From CAWBLP01 sp963789495 (GTDB taxonomy: Bacteria > Pseudomonadota > Alphaproteobacteria > Acetobacterales > Acetobacteraceae): a DNA stretch of 64,000 nt. Position numbers and translations under genes: made by a program. Location: positions 1-64,000 of the forward strand of contig CAWBLP010000014.1 of the NCBI GenBank assembly GCA_963789495.1, given 5' to 3'. Each line of letters starts with the position of its first letter. Position 1 is the stretch's first letter. Shown in pieces: positions 51,263 through 60,344 of this stretch. The notes under the pieces are model-generated. The model saw only the letters and a list, made by a program, of their open reading frames with translations. It was not told the origin of the DNA and searched no databases.

Positions 51263-52213
51263 ATGACAGCACCGATGCTTCTCTCCGTCCTGCCTCAGCT
51301 CTCGGATGCGCTCGCCGCGCTGGTCAGAAGCGCGGCTCCCCTTCTCTGCGCCATTCGCATCGGTCCCAACCGACATGTGACCGGGCTGCTGTGGCGCCCC
51401 GATCTCGTTGTCACCTCCGACCAGGCACTGCCGGCGCAGGACAGCTATACGATCGTCCTGCCGCCGTCGGCATCCCTGGCCTCGGCGCGCGCGGCGCGGC
51501 GCGATCCGGCAACCAACATCGCCTCGCTGCAACTGGACGTGCCGACCGCCTCCGCTCCGCTGCGTGCCGCGGCCGAACCGGCGGTTGGTGCGCTGACCGT
51601 CGTGCTGGGTGCAGACCTGGATGGCAGCCCGATCGCGCGGCTCAGCATGATCCGCCGGATCAGCCCGGCCGGGCCGCTGGGAAGCATGATCGCACTCGAT
51701 CTGCCCGCCGGATCCGCGGAAAGCGGCTTCGCCCTGGATGCGCGGGGCGACCTGCTGGGCATGCTGACCCTGGGTCCGGGCGGGGAGGCCCTCGTTACGC
51801 CACATGCCGGCATCGCGCGCGTGCTCGATCCGCTCAGCATGGCGGGCATGATGGGCGGCATGACGGGCAATCGGGTGGCACGGTCGGCCGTTGGTGGCCG
51901 CCCGTGGCTGGGCGTTGCCCTGCAGCCAATCAATCTGCCCGAGGCGTTGCGACCGATCGCCGGCCAGGGCTCCGGCCGGATGGTGGTCAGCGTGACCCCG
52001 AACGGACCGGCCGACCAGGCCGGGGTGCGGCTGGGCGACGTCCTGCTCGCCATCGACGGCCACAGCGTGAGCGGAACCCACGGATTGCGCAGCGTGCTGG
52101 GTTCAGACCGTATCGGCGGCCCGGTCGAGATCCGACTGATGCGGGAATGGTGCCGTGCAGAACTGCAACGTGCTGGTCGCCGCCCATCCATGAACCGGCG
52201 GCCGGACGTCTAG
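51263..52213 (+). CDS. Degenerate DegP/HtrA-like protein with a PDZ domain
   Basis: The 316-aa protein has a trypsin-like region and a C-terminal PDZ domain (GRPWLGVALQPINLP, GRMVVSVTPNGPADQAGVRL GDVLLAIDG). In the protease part the expected active site looks decayed. The His position (normally T..HV) reads VTSDQAL, the Asp position reads DPATNIASLQL, and the Ser loop reads AESGFALDARGDLLGML instead of GNSGGPL. It is thus probably a pseudoprotease acting as a binding protein. There is no obvious signal peptide at ATG 51263. The start at 51221 is less likely. Confidence 0.75.
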   Translation: MTAPMLLSVLPQLSDALAALVRSAAPLLCAIRIGPNRHVTGLLWRPDLVVTSDQALPAQDSYTIVLPPSASLASARAARRDPATNIASLQLDVPTASAPLRAAAEPAVGALTVVLGADLDGSPIARLSMIRRISPAGPLGSMIALDLPAGSAESGFALDARGDLLGMLTLGPGGEALVTPHAGIARVLDPLSMAGMMGGMTGNRVARSAVGGRPWLGVALQPINLPEALRPIAGQGSGRMVVSVTPNGPADQAGVRLGDVLLAIDGHSVSGTHGLRSVLGSDRIGGPVEIRLMREWCRAELQRAGRRPSMNRRPDV

Positions 52214-52223
52214 CCAGTTCGCT

Positions 52224-52358
52224 GGCCGACGTTCCTTTGGCCGACGTTCCTTTGGCCGACGTTCCTTTGGCCAACGCTCCTTAGGCCGGCGTTCCCTTGG
52301 CCGACGTTCCTCTGGCCAATGTTCCTTTGGCCGATGCGCCCCTTTCCGATGTCCCTTG
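52224..52358. repeat. 15-bp tandem array, eight clear units plus one decayed unit
   Basis: Consensus GGCCGACGTTCCTTT. Units start at 52224, 52239, 52254, 52269, 52284, 52299, 52314 and 52329; a degenerate unit follows. The first three are identical and the rest diverge, so the array appears to have grown from its left end. It starts 10 bp after the PDZ-protein stop and ends 50 bp before the next gene. It lies in no recognised gene. Confidence 0.9.
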
Positions 52359-52408
52359 GCTGGCGGGCCAAGCTTGATTGCGCAGGGCGCCCGGCGTAGG
52401 CGCTGGCC

Positions 52409-53422
52409 ATGGCACAGATACTCCAGACCGATGTAGCGATCGTCGGGGCCGGTCCCGTTGGCCTGTTTGCCGTGTTCGAACTCGGCATGCTGAAACTGTC
52501 CAGCGTGCTGATCGATGCCTTGGCGGAACCCGGCGGCCAATGCACCGCGCTCTACCCGGATAAACCGATCTACGACATCCCCGCCCATCCCGCGATTGCC
52601 GCCATCGATCTGGTGGAAAGGCTGGAACAACAGATCGCGCCGTTCCATGCCCCGCGTCTGCTGGGACGGCGGGTGGAACAGCTTTTCGGCCAATCCGGGG
52701 GGTTTTCCCTGACCACCGATCAGGGCGATGTGGTGCAGGCCAAGGCGGTGGTGGTCGCCGCGGGAGGCGGTGCCTTCGGTCCGAACCGGCCGCCCTTGGA
52801 CGGATTGGCCGCCTACGAGGCCACCGGCGCGGTGCAATATTATGTGCGCCGGCGGGAGGATCTGCGCGGCAAACGCGTGGTGATCGCCGGCGGCGGCGAT
52901 TCGGCGGTGGACTGGGCGCTGGCGCTGAAGGACATCGCCCAGGTGGCGCTGGTGCATCGCCGGCCGAAATTCCGCGCCGCCCCGGAAAGCGCCGCTCAGC
53001 TTGAGACCGCTGCCGCACGCGGCGAGATCGAGATGGTGATCCCCTACCAGCTGCATGCGGTGCACGGCGAAGCCGGCCGGCTCACTGCGGTCGAGGTTGC
53101 AACGCTGCGCGGCGAACCCCGCCGACTGCCGGCTGACGTGCTGCTGCCGTTCTTCGGTCTTTCGATGGATCTCGGGCCGATTGCGACCTGGGGGCTGGAT
53201 TGCGAGCAGCACCATGTGCCGGTCGATCCGGTGACCTGCCAGACCAGCCTGGCGGGCGTGTTCGCGATCGGCGACGTGGCGACCTATCCGGGAAAGCTGA
53301 AACTGATCCTGCAGGGGTTCAGCGAGGCGGCAATGGCAGCGCACGCCATTTTTTCCGTGGTCCACCCCGACCAGGCGCTGCATTTCGAATACTCCACGAC
53401 CAAAGGCGTTCCAACTGGTTGA
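52409..53422 (+). CDS. Ferredoxin/flavodoxin-NADP reductase (TrxR-like type)
   Basis: The 337-aa flavoprotein has FAD motif VAIVGAGPVGLFAVFELGML, LAEPGGQCTALYPDKPIYDI and NADPH motif VVIAGGGDSAVDWALALKDI, then FAIGDVATYPGKLKLILQGF SEAAMAAH. It lacks the redox CxxC of thioredoxin reductase, which places it with TrxR-like FNRs of alphaproteobacteria. It passes electrons between NADPH and ferredoxin or flavodoxin. It ends FEYSTTKGVP, the family's extra C-terminal tail. The start is ATG 52409. Confidence 0.9.
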   Translation: MAQILQTDVAIVGAGPVGLFAVFELGMLKLSSVLIDALAEPGGQCTALYPDKPIYDIPAHPAIAAIDLVERLEQQIAPFHAPRLLGRRVEQLFGQSGGFSLTTDQGDVVQAKAVVVAAGGGAFGPNRPPLDGLAAYEATGAVQYYVRRREDLRGKRVVIAGGGDSAVDWALALKDIAQVALVHRRPKFRAAPESAAQLETAAARGEIEMVIPYQLHAVHGEAGRLTAVEVATLRGEPRRLPADVLLPFFGLSMDLGPIATWGLDCEQHHVPVDPVTCQTSLAGVFAIGDVATYPGKLKLILQGFSEAAMAAHAIFSVVHPDQALHFEYSTTKGVPTG

Positions 53423-53565
53423 CGGGCTACCGGATCGATATGGACCTGCTGAACCCATCGTTTCTGGCTTGACCTATCAGTCCAATCTGCCCGCGACCTT
53501 CTCCGCAGGCGGTCCGCCCATTAGGGCTACGGGGCCCGGGCGTGCGCCGGCGCTATGCTCCGCCT

Positions 53566-54849
53566 ATGAAGGCCGCAATGACCCAGCCTGATCCCGATAT
53601 CGAAGCCCGTCAGGCGCTGCGCCGGCACCGTGGCTTCGCCACCGCGCTGCTCGTGCTGATGGGCGCGTTGACCCTGGCCAGCTACGCATTGCCGCAGGGG
53701 GAAGCAGCCAATCTGCTGCAGGCCGCGGCCAAAGCCGGATTTGTCGGGGGCATCGCGGATTGGTTTGCCGTCACCGCCCTGTTCCGTCATCCGCTAGGCA
53801 TACCAATTCCCCATACCGCCATTATCCCGACCCATAAGGATCGGCTGGGGCGAGCCCTGGGACGGTTCGTGGCGACCCATGTCTTTACCGGGCAGGAGGT
53901 CGCGGGCGTGCTGGGGCAGCTGGATCTGCCCGGCATCCTGGCCAGGTTCCTGGCCGATCCTCAATCGGCGCGGCCGGCGGCTGAGACCCTGGCTGCCTCC
54001 TTGCCGAAGCTGCTGGCAACCGTGGAGGACGGCCGCGCTCGGCGACTGCTGGCGCGGCTGGTGCCACGGGTGGTCGGTGGTCCCGGTGCGGGCCGGGTCG
54101 TTGCCCGGGCGTTGCAGAACCTGGTCGAGGGCGGCCGGCACCAGGAGATGTTCGGCTTCGTTCTCACCCAGCTCAAAACCCTGCTCGCCAGCAAGGAGGA
54201 AGCGCTGCGGACTGCCATCGAGGAACGGGTGCGCGAGCAGGGCGGAAGGCTGGTCGGTTGGGCCATGGGCGCGTCGATCGCCCGTCGGGTGCTTGGCACG
54301 TTGAACGCCGAACTGGAAAAAATGAGCCCGGACGGCTCGGACCTGCGCGCGGCCTTCGATGAATGGGTGCGCCGTGAGATCGTCCGCATGCAGGAAGATC
54401 CCGCGCGCGCCGCCGAAATCGGTGCGGCGCTGCGGCAGGTGGTGGCGCATGAAACCATCCAGGCCTGGCTGTGGGACATCTGGGCGCGGCTCCGCCTGGC
54501 CCTGGAGCAGGACGCCGCCCGCCCCAATGGCCACACCGTCGCCTATATCGAAGGCGCACTGGCCAACCTTGGCACGATGCTGGCCGCCGATCCCACCGCA
54601 CGCGCCCGCGTCGATGCCTCGGCAGAGGCGGTGGTGCGCTCACTGCTGCCGGCCGCACAGGCGCGCCTGGCGGATTTTATCGCTCAGGTGGTGTCGGGCT
54701 GGGATACGGCGACCATTACCGAACGGCTGGAGCTGCGGGTCGGCAAGGACCTGCAATATGTGCGGGTCAACGGCACGCTGGTCGGCTTCCTGGTTGGCGG
54801 CCTGCTCTACGCGGTCCTGCAGGCGGCGTTCGGGCATGTGAGTTTCTGA
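53566..54849 (+). CDS. DUF445 (YjiN-like) membrane protein
   Basis: The 427-aa protein has one hydrophobic segment near the N-terminus (ATALLVLMGALTLASYALP) and one at the C-terminus (TLVGFLVGGLLYAVLQAAF). In between are long amphipathic helices. The N-terminal block AAAKAGFVGGIADWFAVTAL FRHPLGIPIPHTAIIP and the closing ELRVGKDLQYVRVNGTLVGF are characteristic of DUF445. The role is unknown; the fold is thought to form a membrane-anchored periplasmic coiled structure. Start ATG 53566; Met13 (53578) of the longer frame is an alternative. Confidence 0.88.
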   Translation: MKAAMTQPDPDIEARQALRRHRGFATALLVLMGALTLASYALPQGEAANLLQAAAKAGFVGGIADWFAVTALFRHPLGIPIPHTAIIPTHKDRLGRALGRFVATHVFTGQEVAGVLGQLDLPGILARFLADPQSARPAAETLAASLPKLLATVEDGRARRLLARLVPRVVGGPGAGRVVARALQNLVEGGRHQEMFGFVLTQLKTLLASKEEALRTAIEERVREQGGRLVGWAMGASIARRVLGTLNAELEKMSPDGSDLRAAFDEWVRREIVRMQEDPARAAEIGAALRQVVAHETIQAWLWDIWARLRLALEQDAARPNGHTVAYIEGALANLGTMLAADPTARARVDASAEAVVRSLLPAAQARLADFIAQVVSGWDTATITERLELRVGKDLQYVRVNGTLVGFLVGGLLYAVLQAAFGHVSF

Positions 54850-55088
54850 CCCGCGGGCGATCGGACCGCTCCGTCCGAACCGGCATCTCTCCGCTCCAAC
54901 CACCCCGTCCGCCCGGCTTCGCTGCCGTTCGCGCCGGGTCCGACCCTGCCGGTCCCTCAGCACCGCGGCCCGTCGCCACAGCGGTTGGATGCCGTGTCGC
55001 GATCGATGAGCGTCGCGCTGTTCGCAGTCCGGATCAGCCTTTGCTGCATGGCAGCAGGGCTTGGCCTTTCGGAACAGGAAGCCAGCTT

Positions 55089-55103
55089 ACGATAAGCCTT
55101 CTA
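55089..55103. promoter_or_regulatory. Half-site resembling the marR operator, upstream of the second emrA
   Basis: TTACGATAAGCC at about 55087-55098 matches TTATCATAAGCC in the operator at 16933-16944 at 10 of 12 positions. It lies ~35-45 bp before ATG 55132, the same spacing as the first operator to marR. The second half (TTCTAT) is a poor match to GGCTTAT. It could be a weak site for the same MarR protein (inference). The rest of 54850-55131 has no gene. Confidence 0.4.
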
Positions 55104-55131
55104 TACGATCTCCCGCAGGACCCGTTCGATC

Positions 55132-56223
55132 ATGTCGCAGACCATCGCTCATTTTCGCGAGGACGCCGCCACGCGCCCTGAAACCAGGACCCTGAACCGC
55201 CGCCGGCTGCTGCGCTGGGCGCTGATGGGGGGCGGCATCCTGGTCGTGGTGGTCGGCGGACTGCTCTACTGGCTGAACGGCGGCCGCTACGTCTCCACCG
55301 ACGACGCCTATGTGCAAGCGGATGAGATGACCCTGTCCACCGACGTGTCCGGCGTTGTCGCCGGGATTCCGGTGCATGAGGGCCAGGCGGTGAAGCAGGG
55401 ACAGGTGCTGTTCCGCCTCGATCCGCTGAAATTCCAGATCGCGCTGCGCAACGCCCAGGCCAATCTGGCACAGACCGAGCTCAACCTGGACTCGCTCAAG
55501 GCCGACTATCAGGCCGCGCTGAGCACGGCCGCGACGCGGGAGGCCCAGGTGAATGACGATCAGGCGACCTATCAGCGCCTGGCCCAACTGGTCCGCACCG
55601 GGGCCGCGCCGCGGCAGCAATACGACGACGCCCGCTACAAGCTGGACGCGGACCGTGAGGCGCTGACCACGGCGCAGATGCAGGCCAAGTCCACGCTCGC
55701 CAAGCTGGGCGGCAAGCCGGATTCTCCGGTTGATCAGATGCCTGCCTGGCAGCAGGCCCAGGCCCAGGTGGCGGAGGCCCAGCGCCAGCTCGACCACGCG
55801 ACCGTCCGCGCGCCCTTCGCCGGCACGGTCACCCGGGTCAACAAGCTCCAGCCCGGCATGTATCTGGCCGCCGGCACGCCCGCCTTCGGCTTCGTGTCCG
55901 ACCAGCACATGTGGGTGGAGGCGCAGCCGAAGGAGACCGCGCTGACCTGGGCGCGCAACGGCGACCACGCGAGCGTGACCATCGACGCCTATCCCGGGCG
56001 TAGCTGGGATGGCGTGGTGGAGGACATCGCACCGGCGACCGACCAGGAATTCTCTCTGCTGCCGGCGCAGAATTCATCCGGCAACTGGGTCAAGGTGGTG
56101 CAGCGCCTGCCGGTCCGGGTGCGGCTCGATAACCGGCCGGGCGATCCGCCCTTGTCGGCGGGCATGAGCGCCTCGGTCTCCATCGATACCGGTCACACCC
56201 GCAGCCTCGCCGACCTGTTCTGA
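55132..56223 (+). CDS. emrA: EmrA-type periplasmic adaptor (HlyD family), copy 2
   Basis: The 363-aa protein has one N-terminal helix (LMGGGILVVVVGGLLYWLNG), GGRYVSTDDAYVQADEMTLS, lipoyl halves STDVSGVVAGIPVHEGQAV and VRAPFAGTVTRVNKLQPGMY, and SSGNWVKVVQRLPVRVRL. The coiled-coil hairpin has the expected length. It closely resembles the copy at 17481 over its whole length. No marR gene precedes it. Its stop is 9 bp before emrB copy 2. Confidence 0.92.
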   Translation: MSQTIAHFREDAATRPETRTLNRRRLLRWALMGGGILVVVVGGLLYWLNGGRYVSTDDAYVQADEMTLSTDVSGVVAGIPVHEGQAVKQGQVLFRLDPLKFQIALRNAQANLAQTELNLDSLKADYQAALSTAATREAQVNDDQATYQRLAQLVRTGAAPRQQYDDARYKLDADREALTTAQMQAKSTLAKLGGKPDSPVDQMPAWQQAQAQVAEAQRQLDHATVRAPFAGTVTRVNKLQPGMYLAAGTPAFGFVSDQHMWVEAQPKETALTWARNGDHASVTIDAYPGRSWDGVVEDIAPATDQEFSLLPAQNSSGNWVKVVQRLPVRVRLDNRPGDPPLSAGMSASVSIDTGHTRSLADLF

Positions 56224-56232
56224 GCCGCCACG

Positions 56233-57768
56233 ATGGCGAACGATACCCCGACCGTGGTGCCGCACCGCGCGCTGATCACCATCTGCGCCATGGTGGCGAC
56301 GCTGATGCAGGCACTGGACTCGACCATCGCCAACGTCGCGCTGCCGTACATGCAGGGCAGCCTGTCGGCGAGCTACGACCAGATCACCTGGGTCCTCACC
56401 TCGTACATCACCGCCGCCGCGATCATGACGGCGCCGGTCGGCTGGCTGTCCAATCGGTTCGGCCAGAAGCGCCTGTTCCTGATCTCGCTGATCGGCTTTA
56501 CCGCCACGTCGATGCTGTGCGGCATCGCTGGATCGCTGGGGCAGATGGTGGTGTTCCGGGCCTTGCAGGGCGTGTTCGGGGCGGCACTGGTGCCGCTGTC
56601 GCAATCGGTGATGCTGGAGATCTATCCGCCCGAGCAGCGCGGCTCCGCGATGGCGATCTGGGGCATGGGCGTGATGGTCGGGCCGATCCTGGGGCCGACC
56701 CTCGGCGGCTATCTGACCGAGTACTACAATTGGCGGTTTGTGTTCTTCGTGAACCTGCCCTTCGGCCTGCTGGCCACCGCCGGACTGGCCGCGTTCCTGC
56801 CGCGCACCGATCCGAAACCCGGCAATTTCGACTGGCTGGGGTTTGGCCTGTTCGCGATCGGCATCGCCGGCCTGCAGCTCATGCTGGACCGCGGCGAGAC
56901 CAAGGACTGGTTCGGCTCCACCGAGATCATCGTCGAGGCGGTGATGGCCGGGCTGGGCCTCTATCTGTTCGTGGTCCATCTGTTTACCGCGAAGCAGCCG
57001 TTCATTGCCCCGGCCATCTTCAAGGACCGCAACCTGGATGCCGGGCTGCTGGTGATGTTCGCGGTCGGCCTGGTGCTGCTGGCGGTGTCGGCGCTGCTGG
57101 CGCCCTGGCTGCAGAACCTGGGCGACTATCCGGTGGAGACCGCCGGCCTGATGATGGCGCCGCGCGGCATCGGCACCATGGCGGCGATGCTGATCGCCGG
57201 CCGGCTCAGCAACAAGGTCGATCCGCGCATCCTGATGGCGTTCGGCATCCTGGTGCTGAGCTGGAGCCTGTGGCGGATGACCGGCTGGACCCCGGCGGTG
57301 TCGGAATTCACCCTGATCAGCAACACGATCATCCAGGGTGCCGGTCTCGGCTTTGTGTTCATCCCGCTGCAAGTGATCGCCTTCGCGACCCTGGCGCCGG
57401 CGCTGCGCACGGAGGGAACCGCGCTGCTCAGCCTGATGCGCAATATCGGCAGCGCGGTCGGCATCTCCATCACGGAAACGCTGCTGACCCGCAACACGCA
57501 GATCGAGCATGCCTCGCTGAGCGCATTCGTGTCGCCGCTGAACCGCGGCTTCGGCGCGCTGGGCGCGGCGGGTCCGGCGTTGGCGCCCACCACCTCACAC
57601 GGCGCGCAGGTGCTGAACGGCATGGTGACGCAGCAGGCGCAGATCATCGCCTATAATGACGACTTCAAGCTGATGATGCTGACGTCACTGCCGATGTTGG
57701 TGTTGCTGCTGCTGATGCGCCGTCCGCGCGGGGGAGGTGCGCCGTCGCAGCACGCGGTGATGGATTAA
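56233..57768 (+). CDS. emrB: EmrB-type MFS multidrug exporter (DHA2 family), copy 2
   Basis: The 511-aa 14-TM protein has LMQALDSTIANVALPYMQGS, TWVLTSYITAAAIMTAPVGW, RFGQKRLF, RALQGVFGAALVPLSQSVML and GPILGPTLGGYLTEYYNWRF. It is nearly identical to the copy at 18704 in these blocks and diverges most at the ends and in the last loop. ATG 56233 is nine bases after the emrA stop, so the pair is one operon. The drug specificity cannot be read from the sequence. Confidence 0.92.
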   Translation: MANDTPTVVPHRALITICAMVATLMQALDSTIANVALPYMQGSLSASYDQITWVLTSYITAAAIMTAPVGWLSNRFGQKRLFLISLIGFTATSMLCGIAGSLGQMVVFRALQGVFGAALVPLSQSVMLEIYPPEQRGSAMAIWGMGVMVGPILGPTLGGYLTEYYNWRFVFFVNLPFGLLATAGLAAFLPRTDPKPGNFDWLGFGLFAIGIAGLQLMLDRGETKDWFGSTEIIVEAVMAGLGLYLFVVHLFTAKQPFIAPAIFKDRNLDAGLLVMFAVGLVLLAVSALLAPWLQNLGDYPVETAGLMMAPRGIGTMAAMLIAGRLSNKVDPRILMAFGILVLSWSLWRMTGWTPAVSEFTLISNTIIQGAGLGFVFIPLQVIAFATLAPALRTEGTALLSLMRNIGSAVGISITETLLTRNTQIEHASLSAFVSPLNRGFGALGAAGPALAPTTSHGAQVLNGMVTQQAQIIAYNDDFKLMMLTSLPMLVLLLLMRRPRGGGAPSQHAVMD

Positions 57769-57949
57769 CCGGCCACCGCTGCGCGCCCGGCGCCCGGGGT
57801 GGTACGCCCCGAGGCGCATGCCAGGCGGCTGAGGGGTCTGGCGCCCGGCCGAACCAGCCGCGTCATGCCGGCGAAGCGCGGCAGCTGCGGGTCGCGGTCG
57901 TCGTTTGGTCCGAAGCCTTCGCGCGCCCGCCCGAACCCGAACGGGATGG

Positions 57950-58078
57950 ATTGCAAAGCTGTGCCTTTGCCGGGGGTTCAGGAGGCAACGTCCCCCTGGT
58001 GGGGTTCGGGGCAAAGCCCGATCCCGTTCTGCATCCCATCACCGGCGTGGATGCATCGGACAGACCGCGAACGTCGCC
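57950..58078. repeat. Partial hairpin-mosaic repeat (copy D)
   Basis: This copy keeps only the right-hand part: GCAAAGCTGTGCCTTTGC, GGTTCAGGAGGCAACGTCC, TGGTGGGGTTCGGGGCAAAG CCC. It then joins a block GTGGATGCATCGGACAGACC GCGAACGTC that is shared with 34359-34390. It sits between emrB copy 2 and a small gene on the other strand. I see no other gene in 57769-58114. Confidence 0.7.
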
Positions 58079-58114
58079 CGGGACCCGGTGACAACGGAGC
58101 GGATTGCCCGACGG

Positions 58115-58318
58115 TCAGGCCTCGATATCGACGGCCGACGACGATTGAGGCCGGCCCGAACGCTGCGGACCGGACTGCGCCTGCTTCGCCGCATGTGCCT
58201 CGCGCGCCTTGGTAGCCGAGGATTCGGTGGACTCGTCGTCCTGCTTCGCCTTGGGCGGTGCGGGGACCTGGTGCGGCACATGCGTGGGGATTGAACCTGA
58301 CACCGACGAGATCGCCAT
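58115..58318 (-). CDS. Small hypothetical protein (67 aa)
   Basis: ATG 58318 has AGGAG ten bases upstream. The product MAISSVSGSIPTHVPHQVPA PPKAKQDDESTESS.. is hydrophilic, rich in Ser, Lys, Gln and Ala, and ends SSSAVDIEA, so it is probably disordered. Short proteins opening MA-I/V-SSV recur in Acetobacteraceae, which gives some support (from general knowledge). No function is assigned. Confidence 0.45.
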   Translation of the reverse strand: MAISSVSGSIPTHVPHQVPAPPKAKQDDESTESSATKAREAHAAKQAQSGPQRSGRPQSSSAVDIEA

Positions 58319-58664
58319 CACCGTGCTCCTGCATAAAGTGGCGGTCTTGCATAGGCTCAACATCTGAACAAAGCGCTAATACCCGGCTGGGTGCCCGCAC
58401 CGGCGCGTCTCCCGGACGGACCACACCGGGTCCGCCGGACCCTGCCGGCCGGTGTCGCAAGGCGGGTTCATCGCATCGGATCGCCGCCAGCCGGGGCCGG
58501 CGCCGCCCGACGGCATCCGCTCCGGTTGCAGCCGGAGATCGCGCGCAGGTTGCGTGTGCCGGCCAGCACCATTCCCAGCTCCGCAACATATGAAACAATT
58601 TGCGACGCTCAACCTTGCGCCCCCCGCGACGATATGCAATCAGCCCCCCGCACAGGGGCTGAAC
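58319..58664. other. Divergent spacer before the liv operon
   Basis: No convincing gene is seen. The livG frame stays open upstream to 58452 but has no conserved content there. The AT-richer stretch CATATGAAACAATTTGCGAC near 58586 is the most likely promoter or leader region for the five-gene operon that follows. Confidence 0.4.
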
Positions 58665-59441
58665 ATGCATATGGGAGACCGTCCGAGGGTGACCGATATC
58701 ATCCTGGAAACTGATGGACTGACGCGGGAATTCGGCGGTTTCTCAGCTGTCGACAATGTGTCGTTGCGCGTCCGGACTGGGACCATCCATGCACTGATCG
58801 GACCCAACGGGGCCGGCAAGACCACCTGCTTCAACCTGCTCACATCGTTCCTGCCACCGACCCGCGGACGCATCCGGTTCAAGGGCCGCGACATCACCGG
58901 CATGAAGCCCGCCATGGTCGCGCGGCTTGGCCTGGTGCGCAGCTTCCAGATCTCGGCGGTGTTTCCCCATTTGAACGCGCTCGAGAATGTCCGTCTCGCG
59001 CTGCAGCGGGCCCGTGGCGCCAGCTTCGACTTCTGGCGATCGCAACTGGCGCTGGAGGTTTACAACGACCAGGCGCATCAACTGCTGGAGGATGTCGGCC
59101 TGTCCGGCCTTGCCGACGTGCCGGTGGTCGAACTGCCGTATGGACAGAAGCGCGCGTTGGAGATCGCGACGACACTCGCGCTCGACCCCGAGATGATGCT
59201 GTTGGACGAACCCACCGCGGGCATGGGTCACGATGACGTGGATCGGATCGTGCAACTCGTGCAGCGGATCCGCAAAGGTCGCACCATCCTGATGGTGGAA
59301 CACAACCTCTCGGTGGTAGAGGGCCTGTGCGACACCATCACCGTGCTGACCCGCGGCCGCATCCTGACCGAAGGCGACTACGCCACGGTCTCAAAGGACC
59401 CTGAGGTCATCGCCGCCTATCTGGGGACGGCCGATGCTTGA
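58665..59441 (+). CDS. livG: Branched-chain amino-acid-type ABC transporter ATP-binding protein LivG
   Basis: The 258-aa ATPase has Walker A IGPNGAGKTTCFNLLTSFLP, RSFQISAVFPHLNALENVRL, the LivG-type signature VELPYGQKRALEIATTLALD, Walker B MLLDEPTAGMGHDD and switch VEHNLSVVEGLCD. The start at 58665 is one of two close ATGs (58665, 58671); upstream residues are not family-like. It overlaps livF by 8 bp and is the first gene of a complete operon for uptake of an amino acid, amide or short acid. Confidence 0.92.
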   Translation: MHMGDRPRVTDIILETDGLTREFGGFSAVDNVSLRVRTGTIHALIGPNGAGKTTCFNLLTSFLPPTRGRIRFKGRDITGMKPAMVARLGLVRSFQISAVFPHLNALENVRLALQRARGASFDFWRSQLALEVYNDQAHQLLEDVGLSGLADVPVVELPYGQKRALEIATTLALDPEMMLLDEPTAGMGHDDVDRIVQLVQRIRKGRTILMVEHNLSVVEGLCDTITVLTRGRILTEGDYATVSKDPEVIAAYLGTADA

Positions 59442-60129
59442 GGTGAAGCAGCTCAACGCCTGGTACGGCGAAAGCCACATCCTGCATGGGGTGGATTTCG
59501 AGGTGCGTGAGGGCGAGGTGGTTACGTTGCTTGGACGCAACGGAGCCGGCAAGACCACCACCATGAAGTCGATCATGGGTCTGGTGCCGCGGCGCGAAGG
59601 CAGCATCCGCTTCCGTGGTGCCGAGATGGCGAAGCTGATGCCGAACCATATCGCCAAGGCCGGCATTGCCTTCTGCCCGGAAGAACGTGGCATTTTCGGC
59701 TCGCTGTCGGTCACCGAGAACCTGATGCTGCCGCCGATCGTGGCGCCTGGCGGGCTCGACGTTGCCACCATCTACACGTTGTTTCCCAATCTGAAGGAGC
59801 GCGCGCGCACCGCGCATGGCACGCGCCTGTCGGGTGGCGAGCAACAGATGCTGGCGATCGCCCGTATCCTGCGCACCGGCGCCAAGCTGCTGCTGCTGGA
59901 CGAGCCGACCGAGGGGCTCGCGCCGGTGATCGTGCAGCAGATCGGCCGCACCATCCGGGAGATCAAGGAACGCGGCTTCACCGTGCTGCTGGTGGAGCAG
60001 AACTTCCGCTTTGCCCAGACCGTCGCCGACCGTCACTACGTCATGGAACACGGCAAGGTCGTGGACATGATCCCGAACGACCAGCTCGAAGCCAATATGG
60101 ACAAGCTGCACGAATATCTGGGGGTGTAA
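59434..60129 (+). CDS. livF: Branched-chain amino-acid-type ABC transporter ATP-binding protein LivF
   Basis: The 231-aa ATPase has Walker A LLGRNGAGKTTTMKSIMGLV, the LivF block GIAFCPEERGIFGSLSVTEN, signature RLSGGEQQMLAIARILRTGA, Walker B LLLLDEPTEGLAPVI and LVEQNFRFAQTVADR. The length is standard. The start overlaps the livG stop by 8 bp. Together they power the LivH/LivM channel. Confidence 0.94.
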   Translation: MLEVKQLNAWYGESHILHGVDFEVREGEVVTLLGRNGAGKTTTMKSIMGLVPRREGSIRFRGAEMAKLMPNHIAKAGIAFCPEERGIFGSLSVTENLMLPPIVAPGGLDVATIYTLFPNLKERARTAHGTRLSGGEQQMLAIARILRTGAKLLLLDEPTEGLAPVIVQQIGRTIREIKERGFTVLLVEQNFRFAQTVADRHYVMEHGKVVDMIPNDQLEANMDKLHEYLGV

Positions 60130-60193
60130 CGGCGCGGCCATCGCCCGGCCGCGTCTGTCTTGTAAGGACCGGCAACGAACGGTCACTCGCACC

Positions 60194-60235
60194 CTTTGCC
60201 GACCTACCAACCGGCTTTGCCGACCTACCAACCGG
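60194..60235. repeat. 21-bp tandem duplication between livF and livK
   Basis: Two exact copies of CTTTGCCGACCTACCAACCG G lie 60-110 bp after the livF stop. It is the same kind of short post-stop duplication as the arrays at 15456 and 52224, but with only two units. Confidence 0.75.
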
Positions 60236-60344
60236 ACGCAACGACATGACGGATGTGGTCGCCGGCGGGTCGCGTGGAAAAGAAACATAAGACTTGGGGA
60301 AGCCAGGAAAAGCCAACGGATAACCTGGAAAAGGATCTGCCAGA

